Source: Gemmatimonadota bacterium (lineage in GTDB: Bacteria > Gemmatimonadota > Gemmatimonadetes > Gemmatimonadales > GWC2-71-9). Taken from it: a stretch of DNA of 12,314 nt. The DNA is taken from assembly GCA_025361465.1 (NCBI GenBank), contig JANYAG010000293.1, forward strand, positions 1-12,314, written 5' to 3'. This document shows, in pieces, positions 6,745 through 12,314 of this stretch. The first letter of the stretch is position 1. Every line of letters starts with the position of its first letter. The notes beneath the pieces were generated by a model, which saw only the letters and a list, made by a program, of their open reading frames with translations, was not told the origin of the DNA and ran no database searches. The position numbers and the translations under genes are program-made.

Positions 6745-6749
6745 GTGAG

Positions 6750-8060
6750 ATGCCACGGATCTACCTCGAGACGTACGGCTGCCAGATGAACGTCGCGGAC
6801 AGCGAGCTGATGCTCGGCGTGCTGGCGGCGCAAGGGTACGTCCAGTCCGGGGTGCCTGAAGGGGCCGACGTGATCCTGCTCAATACCTGCGCGGTGCGCG
6901 ACAATGCCGAACAGCGGGTGGTCGGCCGGATGGGGGAACTCCAGCGCCACAAGTTCCCGGGAAGCATCATGGGGGTGGTCGGGTGCATGGCCCAACGCCT
7001 CGGGCCGATACTCCTCGAACAGGTCCCGGCGGTCGACCTCGTGGTCGGACCGGATGGATACCGAAATCTCCCGGAACTGTTGCGGCATGCCCAGGGTGGG
7101 GAACGGGTCAGCGATGTCGAGTACCGCAGCTGGGAACACTACGAAGATGTCCCCCAGGTGCGCGAATCAGGACCGACGGCGTTCGTAACGGTACAGCGGG
7201 GCTGCGACTACCAGTGCACCTTCTGCATCGTCCCGACCACTCGCGGGCCCGAGCGCAGTCGGCAGTTGGTCGACGTCGTGCGTGAAACTCGGCAGCTGGT
7301 CGAGCGCGGCGTCAGCGAGGTCACCCTGCTCGGCCAGACGGTGAACTCATGGCAGGAGGGGAGTGAGGATTTCGCCGACCTGCTGAGAGCGGTCGGGGCG
7401 ATCGAGGGCGTGCGACGGATCCGGTTCACCTCGCCGTACCCCACCGACTTCACGCCGCGGGTGATCGAGGCGATGGCGACGACCGCGGCGGTGTGTGAAC
7501 ATGTGCACCTGCCGGTGCAGAGCGGGTCGAACGCCGTGCTGAAACGGATGCGGCGGCGCTACACCAGGGAGCGCTACCTCGAGGTCGTGGCGGCTTTGCG
7601 TCAGGCCATTCCCGGAATCACCCTGTCGACCGACATCATTGTCGGCTTTCCGGGCGAGACCGAGGAACAATTCAGGGAGACGCTCGGGATGGTGATGGAG
7701 GCGGGTTTCGACGATGCGTACACCTTCAAGTACTCGGTGCGTGAAGGGACGCCGGCGGAGCGCATCGCGGAGCACGTTCCCGACGAGGTCGCTTCAGAGC
7801 GGCTACAGCGCCTGATCGACGCGGCGCGGTTGCAGACGCGGCAGCGGAACGCCGTGCGCGTGGGCCAGGTGCACGAGGTACTGGTGGAGCGACCCGCCAA
7901 GCGAGGGCACTTGATGTTGGCGCGGACACGACAGAATTTCCTGGTGTTGGTGGATGTCCCCCGCGACAGCGTCGGTGCGTACCGGCGCGTGCGGCTGACG
8001 GGCACCACCGGGTCAACCTTCACGGGCGCCCTCGAACACGGCTCCCTGGTGGTGATATGA
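6750..8060 (+). CDS. miaB: tRNA-2-methylthio-N6-dimethylallyladenosine synthase
   Basis: MiaB is a radical-SAM methylthiotransferase that adds a methylthio group to i6A37 of tRNAs reading UNN codons. The 436-aa protein has the three domains in order: UPF0004 with the auxiliary [4Fe-4S] ligands C11 (YGCQMN), C47 (NTCAVRDNA) and C79 (VGCMAQ); the radical-SAM domain with C152-x3-C156-x2-C159 (GCDYQCTFC), HLPVQSGS and STDIIVGFPGET; and a C-terminal TRAM domain from about residue 365. NTCAVRDNAEQR is the MiaB-type form, which argues against RimO or MtaB. The ATG at 6750 is supported by a good Shine-Dalgarno. It appears to open a second operon and its stop overlaps the start of the ComFB gene (ATGA). 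Confidence 0.95.
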   Translation: MPRIYLETYGCQMNVADSELMLGVLAAQGYVQSGVPEGADVILLNTCAVRDNAEQRVVGRMGELQRHKFPGSIMGVVGCMAQRLGPILLEQVPAVDLVVGPDGYRNLPELLRHAQGGERVSDVEYRSWEHYEDVPQVRESGPTAFVTVQRGCDYQCTFCIVPTTRGPERSRQLVDVVRETRQLVERGVSEVTLLGQTVNSWQEGSEDFADLLRAVGAIEGVRRIRFTSPYPTDFTPRVIEAMATTAAVCEHVHLPVQSGSNAVLKRMRRRYTRERYLEVVAALRQAIPGITLSTDIIVGFPGETEEQFRETLGMVMEAGFDDAYTFKYSVREGTPAERIAEHVPDEVASERLQRLIDAARLQTRQRNAVRVGQVHEVLVERPAKRGHLMLARTRQNFLVLVDVPRDSVGAYRRVRLTGTTGSTFTGALEHGSLVVI

Positions 8061-8341
8061 TCGTCAATATCATGGAGCACCATGTCAGCGAAGCATACGA
8101 TCGCCTCAAGCGGTCGATGCCGGGTTTCGTCGAGAGCGCCGAGCATCGCGAAGACGTCATCGTGTTTGCCCTCAACCGACTGCCGCCACGATACGTGGTG
8201 ACCGAGGCGGGCAAGACGGTTGTGGAGGCGGGAATGGAGGAGGCGCAACAGCGAACCGCCATCGATGTCAAAGTGCTCGACGCACTCAAGCAGGTCACCC
8301 GCTCGCCGCGGCGCACCTTCGGGCATCCGCCCGAGGAATGA
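8057..8341 (+). CDS. comFB: ComFB-family protein, cysteine-free
   Basis: A 94-residue soluble protein. VNIMEHHVSEAYDRL at the start, DVIVFALNRLPPRYV in the middle and the following TVVEAG...QQRTAIDVKVLDAL follow the ComFB pattern (late competence protein ComFB of Bacillus: DVLALSLNKVSPSYV, then a Lys/Glu-rich helix). Bacillus ComFB has a cluster of cysteines just before the DVxALxLN segment; here that place reads VESAEHRED and the protein contains no Cys, so metal binding there is not expected. ComFB-domain proteins in cyanobacteria have been reported as cyclic-dinucleotide receptors; whether this one binds such a ligand is inference. The ATG overlaps the miaB stop and the stop overlaps the comEC start (ATGA twice), so it is very likely co-translated with the DNA-uptake channel protein. 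Confidence 0.8.
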   Translation: MIVNIMEHHVSEAYDRLKRSMPGFVESAEHREDVIVFALNRLPPRYVVTEAGKTVVEAGMEEAQQRTAIDVKVLDALKQVTRSPRRTFGHPPEE

Positions 8342-10590
8342 CCCGGATCGCCGGCGCAGCGCTGCTTGCTCTCTCCCTCGGGGCCGGTCTCGCGACCGGC
8401 CTCGCGCGTTTTCCGGATTGGCAGGTCGTTCTGTTTGCCGCATTGCTCGCGGCGTGGCTGCTCCGTGACGAATGGTGGGCGGTGGCACTGCCGACGTTCG
8501 CCGTTGGCGTGATCTGGGGGACATGGACGGCCGCTGGCACGGCCCGGAGTTGTGCCGCGACGCTGCCGCTGGGCGAGCGCGAGTTCGTGCTGCGGACCAT
8601 CGAACCGGGCAGCGGGTCGGGCCGGGCGGCCATCAGCAGTTGTGAAGGCGCGATCACGGTGCGATGGCCTCGCGCCACCGAGCTGCCCGCCGGCGTCACT
8701 GTCCGAGCGACGGCGCGATGGCTGCCGCAGACGAAAGCGCTCGGCCGGCCCGGCGGGCTGCTGGTGGTGACGCGCGTTCGTGAAGTCGAAGGTACGCCGG
8801 GTGCGATGGATCGATTCCGCACGGCGATCGCCCGCGCCACCGACACCCTCTACCCGCAGCGCGCCGCCCTCGTCGATGCCTTCATCACCGGGCGCCGCGG
8901 CGAACTCGACCCGCTGCTTCGGCAGGACTTTGCGGCGGCGGGGCTGGTGCATCTGCTCTCCATTTCGGGATTCCACGTGGGGTTGCTTGCCGCGTGGGTG
9001 CTGCTCCTCCTCCGCGTGGCCCGCGTGCCGCGGCATCTTGCCGAGGCGCTCGCCGCGTCGTCGGCCGTGTGCTACGCCGCGTTCCTGGGCATGCCGCCAC
9101 CAGCGACGCGCGCAGCGGGGCTGATGGTTCTGGCGGCCTGGTGTCGCTGGCGGCAGCGCAACGTGCGGCCCGACGCCATGCTCGGCGGCAGCGCGCTCAT
9201 CGTGCTTGCGGTCGATCCGTGGGCGATCACCGACGTTGGCGCTTGGCTTTCCGTGCTCGCCATTGGTGGCATGATGGCGGCGACTCGCTGGAGCGATCGT
9301 GCCATCGGGGCTGGATCGCTGGTGCGTGGCCTCAGTGGCTCCATCGGGGCCACCCTCGCCACTGCGCCAGTCAGCGCATTGGTATTTGGCCGGGTCGCCC
9401 TGATCGGCATCGTCCTCAACATGGCGGCAATCCCGTTGACTGCACTGGCCGTGCCCGCCCTGCTGGCTTCGTTGCTGGTGTTTCCCTGGGCACCGGAACT
9501 TGCCAGGGCCTTCGCAACATCTGGGAACGCCTTGCTGGCGGGACTGGAGGAGATCGCTCGGGTGGGTGGGCGCGCCCCGGCGTTCGGGGAAGCCGGGGCA
9601 GGGAGTCTGGCCGCTGCGGTGCCCTGGGTGCTGATCTTCCTCGCTGGGTGGTGGGCGATTCACGACCGCTCGAAGGCGCGGGAGGCGGGGCGCCGGACCG
9701 CCTGGGTCGGCACTGCGGTGGCGTGGGGGCTGCTCCTCTGGTCCCTCGTGCCGGCACCTGCGATCGGCAAGGGCGACTTGACGTTACTTTTCGTTGATGT
9801 CGGGCAGGGCGATGCGGCGCTGATTCGGACGCCGGGCGGGCACTGGGTCGCCGTCGACGCGGGTCCGGTGGCGAACGGGTGGGACGCCGGGCGGCGGGTG
9901 ATCGTTCCGCTGCTTCGCCGGTATCGGGTTCCCCGGCTTGACGCCTTCGTGATGTCCCATGCACACCTCGATCATGTTGGTGGGGCGAGTGCACTTTTCG
10001 CCGAGATCCCGGTCGGGGTCGTGATGGATCCGGGCGAGCGGGTTGCCGAGCCGGCGTACGAGGAGTGGCTGGCGACGCTGGCCGCCCGGGGAACGCGATG
10101 GCATCCGACGGAAGCCGGTGTCACGTGGACCATCGACAGCGTGAGCTTCCTCGTGCGGCATCCCCCGAGGGATTGGTCGCACTGGGGCGACAACCTCAAT
10201 GAGGACTCGATCGTTCTCGAGGTGCGCTACGGCGATTTCGCGGCCCTGCTGATGGGCGACGCCGGGTTTGTGGCCGAATCAAGCCTGGCGGGATCGGTCC
10301 CGCATGTCGACCTGCTCCGGGTGGGGCACCATGGGTCGCGCAGCGCGAGCAGCGAGGAATTCCTCGCCGGGACGCATCCAGAGGTTGCGGTGATCAGCGT
10401 CGGGCGCAATCGGTACGGCCACCCTGCACCGGCGACACTCGACCGGCTTGGGGCGGCGGCGATCCGGGTCTGGCGCACCGATCGCGAGGGAACCATTTCG
10501 GTCGTCACCGACGGCCGTTTATTCACGGTGCGTGGCGGCAGGACGGCGGCGACGTTCGACGCCACGGCGCGCTTGACGCCAGGGGGATGA
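8338..10590 (+). CDS. comEC: DNA internalization channel protein ComEC/Rec2
   Basis: ComEC forms the inner-membrane channel through which single-stranded DNA enters during natural transformation. The 750-aa protein has all three family parts: two or three N-terminal membrane helices and an OB-like DUF4131 region (about 1-155); the Competence domain with several membrane helices (about 170-470), marked by HLLSISGFHVGLL (from H205) and DVGAWLSVLAIGGM; and a C-terminal metallo-beta-lactamase domain (from about 480) with FVDVGQGDAALI, the metal motif HAHLDH (H541, H543, D545, H546), LLMGDAG, VGHHGSRS (H664-H665) and NRYGHP. All metal-binding residues usual for a ComEC nuclease-type domain seem intact. 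The start overlaps the comFB stop. A long minus-strand open frame opposite it is a GC-codon shadow. Confidence 0.95.
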   Translation: MTRIAGAALLALSLGAGLATGLARFPDWQVVLFAALLAAWLLRDEWWAVALPTFAVGVIWGTWTAAGTARSCAATLPLGEREFVLRTIEPGSGSGRAAISSCEGAITVRWPRATELPAGVTVRATARWLPQTKALGRPGGLLVVTRVREVEGTPGAMDRFRTAIARATDTLYPQRAALVDAFITGRRGELDPLLRQDFAAAGLVHLLSISGFHVGLLAAWVLLLLRVARVPRHLAEALAASSAVCYAAFLGMPPPATRAAGLMVLAAWCRWRQRNVRPDAMLGGSALIVLAVDPWAITDVGAWLSVLAIGGMMAATRWSDRAIGAGSLVRGLSGSIGATLATAPVSALVFGRVALIGIVLNMAAIPLTALAVPALLASLLVFPWAPELARAFATSGNALLAGLEEIARVGGRAPAFGEAGAGSLAAAVPWVLIFLAGWWAIHDRSKAREAGRRTAWVGTAVAWGLLLWSLVPAPAIGKGDLTLLFVDVGQGDAALIRTPGGHWVAVDAGPVANGWDAGRRVIVPLLRRYRVPRLDAFVMSHAHLDHVGGASALFAEIPVGVVMDPGERVAEPAYEEWLATLAARGTRWHPTEAGVTWTIDSVSFLVRHPPRDWSHWGDNLNEDSIVLEVRYGDFAALLMGDAGFVAESSLAGSVPHVDLLRVGHHGSRSASSEEFLAGTHPEVAVISVGRNRYGHPAPATLDRLGAAAIRVWRTDREGTISVVTDGRLFTVRGGRTAATFDATARLTPGG

Positions 10591-10594
10591 CCGG

Positions 10595-11611
10595 ATGGAT
10601 CTCACCAAGGTGACCACGCTCGAGCGCTTCATCCTGGACCAGGAGCGCTTTCATCCCGACGCCACCGGGGAACTGACCAACCTGCTCTACGACGTGGCCC
10701 TCGCCGCCAAGATGATCGGCGCCCAGATTCGCCGCGCCGGGCTGCTCGACATCCTCGGCAGCGCCAAGGCCACGAACGTGCAGGGCGAGATGCAGCAGAA
10801 GCTGGACGTGCTTGCCAATGAGATCATGAAGAACGCCCTCAACCACACCGGTCGTGTCTGCGCCATGGCGTCGGAGGAGGATGAGGAACTCATCCCGATC
10901 CCCGCCGGGTATTCGCCCGGCAAGTATGCCGTGCTCTTCGATCCACTCGACGGATCGTCCAATATCGATGTCAACGCCGCCGTCGGGACGATCTTTTCGA
11001 TCTACACCCGCGTCACCACCTCGGGCCCGGGCACGCTGGCGGATGTGCTCCAGCCGGGAAACCGGGTGGTCGCTGCCGGTTATGTGATGTACGGCTCGAG
11101 CGTGATGATGGTGTATTCCGGCGGCCATGGGGTGCACGGCTTCACGCTCGACCCGACCATCGGCGAGTTCGTGCTCTCACACAACAACATCTGCACGCCG
11201 ACGAGCGGGAAGTATTACAGCGTCAACGAGTCGAACTTCTTCCGCTGGTCCCGAGGCATCCAGTTGGCGGTGAGAGGCTTCCACGGCGAAGATCCGACGC
11301 GCATCCAGGGGAAGAACTCGCGCTACATCGGTTCCCTCGTTGCCGACTTTCACCGCAACCTGATCGGCGGCGGTGTGTTCATGTATCCGGCTGACACCAA
11401 GAACCCGCGGGGCAAGCTGCGGTTGCTCTACGAGTGCGTGCCGATGGCGTTCATCGCCGAAGCCGCCGGTGGCAAGGCCACTGACGGAACCCGGCGCATC
11501 CTCGACCTGGTGCCCACCGCGCTCCATCAGCGGGTTCCGCTGGTCATTGGCGGGGCGAGCGACGTGGACTATGTGAAGGCCATCCTCGAAGCGATGGAAG
11601 AAACCGGGTGA
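10595..11611 (+). CDS. fbp: Fructose-1,6-bisphosphatase, class I
   Basis: Hydrolyses fructose-1,6-bisphosphate to fructose-6-phosphate, the committing step of gluconeogenesis (also of Calvin-cycle regeneration). The 338 aa fit the class I family. Metal and substrate signatures are MASEEDEE (E94/E95), the inositol-phosphatase superfamily motif FDPLDGSSNID (D116, D119), YVMYGSSVMMVY, SRYIGSLVADFHRNL with GGGVFMYP, and KLRLLYECVPMAFIAEAAGG, which carries the third acidic ligand. The start ATG lies 4 nt after the comEC stop, with AGGGGG 8 nt upstream. Its stop overlaps the methylmalonyl-CoA mutase start (GTGA). No redox-regulatory cysteine loop like that of chloroplast enzymes is visible. Confidence 0.96.
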   Translation: MDLTKVTTLERFILDQERFHPDATGELTNLLYDVALAAKMIGAQIRRAGLLDILGSAKATNVQGEMQQKLDVLANEIMKNALNHTGRVCAMASEEDEELIPIPAGYSPGKYAVLFDPLDGSSNIDVNAAVGTIFSIYTRVTTSGPGTLADVLQPGNRVVAAGYVMYGSSVMMVYSGGHGVHGFTLDPTIGEFVLSHNNICTPTSGKYYSVNESNFFRWSRGIQLAVRGFHGEDPTRIQGKNSRYIGSLVADFHRNLIGGGVFMYPADTKNPRGKLRLLYECVPMAFIAEAAGGKATDGTRRILDLVPTALHQRVPLVIGGASDVDYVKAILEAMEETG

Positions 11612-12314
11612 GCGATCCATCGCGAGTGCCGGGTCCCAGCGTCCCCCATCCGGAGGATTGGACCGGCGATGTTTCCCGCGACCTCGGGGAGCCCGGCCAG
11701 TTCCCGTTCACCCGCGGGCCCTACGCCGAGATGTACACGCGGCGGCCCTGGACCATGCGGCAGTACGCCGGTTTCGGCACGGCCGAGGCAACCAACCTGC
11801 GGTTCCGCGCCCTGCTCGATGCGGGGCAGACCGGATTGTCGACCGCGTTCGACCTGCCGACCCAGATGGGCTACGACTCCGACCACGCGATGGCTGCCGG
11901 GGAAGTCGGCCGGGTCGGCGTGGCCATCGATACGGTCGAGGATCTCAAGCGCCTCTTCGCCGAGATCCCGCTCGATCGGGTGACCACGTCGATGACCATC
12001 AACGCCACCGCCCCGATCCTGTTGGCGATGTACGTCGTGACGGGCGAAGAGCAGGGCGTGGCGCGGACGCAACTCGGCGGAACCGTGCAGAACGATGTCC
12101 TCAAGGAGTACATCGCCCGCGGGACGTACATCTATCCGGCCGAGCCCTCGCTGCGACTGGTGACCGACATCCTCCGCTTCGTGGCCGACGAGGGGATGAA
12201 CTTCAACCCGATCTCGATCTCGGGCTATCACATGCGCGAGGCCGGCGCGACGGCAGTGCAGGAGGTCGCCTTCACGCTGGCCAACGCGATGGAGTATGTC
12301 CGGCGTGCCATCGC
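11608..12314 (+). CDS. mcmA: Methylmalonyl-CoA mutase large subunit, N-terminal part (3' end outside window)
   Basis: The first 235 residues of a B12-dependent acyl-CoA mutase converting (R)-methylmalonyl-CoA to succinyl-CoA. The GTG at 11608 overlaps the fbp stop and has GGAAG 7 nt upstream. The TIM-barrel signatures run FTRGPYAEMYTRRPWTMRQY, AFDLPTQMGYDSD, TSMTINATAP, GTVQNDVLKEY and ISISGYHMREAGA. With a constant offset of 36 from Propionibacterium MutB numbering, Y39, Y53, R171 and H208 stand at the places of Tyr75, Tyr89, Arg207 and His244. Tyr89 and Arg207 hold the substrate carboxylate and are replaced in isobutyryl- and 2-hydroxyisobutyryl-CoA mutases, so a methylmalonyl (or ethylmalonyl) substrate is favoured. 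The short N-terminus (~35 aa) suggests a type whose B12 domain may be on a separate small subunit; that part is not visible. Confidence 0.92.
   Translation, partial: MSDPSRVPGPSVPHPEDWTGDVSRDLGEPGQFPFTRGPYAEMYTRRPWTMRQYAGFGTAEATNLRFRALLDAGQTGLSTAFDLPTQMGYDSDHAMAAGEVGRVGVAIDTVEDLKRLFAEIPLDRVTTSMTINATAPILLAMYVVTGEEQGVARTQLGGTVQNDVLKEYIARGTYIYPAEPSLRLVTDILRFVADEGMNFNPISISGYHMREAGATAVQEVAFTLANAMEYVRRAI

Noticed and set aside
6717..6749. Upstream GTG start for miaB
   Set aside because: It lies in the hairpin arm, lacks its own ribosome-binding site and adds residues not seen before the conserved first Cys motif.
8020..9663. Very long minus-strand open frame opposite comEC
   Set aside because: Its product is rich in Arg, Pro, Gly, His and Gln without domain pattern, and the opposite strand encodes an unmistakable ComEC. 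It is a codon shadow of GC-rich DNA.

Overview
The window is GC-rich, tightly packed bacterial chromosome. It holds eleven complete protein genes and two cut by the window edges, with almost no non-coding DNA. No rRNA, tRNA, CRISPR array, insertion sequence or phage gene was seen. Gene content (AsnRS of the type ending in FPR..RLYP, two-domain MazG, DUF1844, a Cys-free ComFB next to ComEC, a signal-peptide beta-barrel protein, B12-dependent methylmalonyl-CoA mutase) points to a Gram-negative, outer-membrane-bearing environmental bacterium. My best guess is Gemmatimonadota or a neighbouring phylum. This is an inference from family resemblance and style, not from a marker gene search.

Layout. 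(1) 1-565 (+): 3' end of asnS. (2) 566-641: a short convergent junction made of a degenerate heptanucleotide tandem repeat (CGGTGAA-type) that turns into inverted copies and can fold into a long hairpin; it runs into the stop codon of mazG. (3) 637-1401 (-): mazG. (4) 1402-1430: a 29-bp divergent gap with the mazG Shine-Dalgarno and a candidate promoter for a leaderless alr mRNA. (5) 1431-6660 (+): a six-gene run alr - DUF1844 - deoB - cdd - lipoprotein - beta-barrel protein. The first five genes are joined by four 4-nt ATGA/GTGA overlaps and the last starts 2 nt after its neighbour's stop. (6) 6661-6749: an 89-bp gap with a perfect 10-bp GC hairpin and the miaB ribosome-binding site. (7) 6750-12314 (+): a second run miaB - comFB - comEC - fbp - methylmalonyl-CoA mutase (cut by the window end), again joined by 4-nt overlaps or a 4-nt gap.

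How the genes fit together. The first operon combines peptidoglycan precursor supply (D-alanine), pentose/nucleoside salvage (DeoB, Cdd) and a two-gene envelope module of unrecognised function: a lipoprotein with two DNRLRE-like beta domains and a probable outer-membrane barrel. The second operon combines tRNA modification (MiaB), natural transformation (ComEC preceded by a ComFB-domain protein, a family that includes cyclic-dinucleotide receptors) and carbon metabolism (fructose-1,6-bisphosphatase and methylmalonyl-CoA mutase, both useful for making sugar from propionyl-CoA). The most notable points are the ComFB-ComEC coupling, the lipoprotein/barrel pair, the heptad repeat hairpin and the probable leaderless alr promoter.
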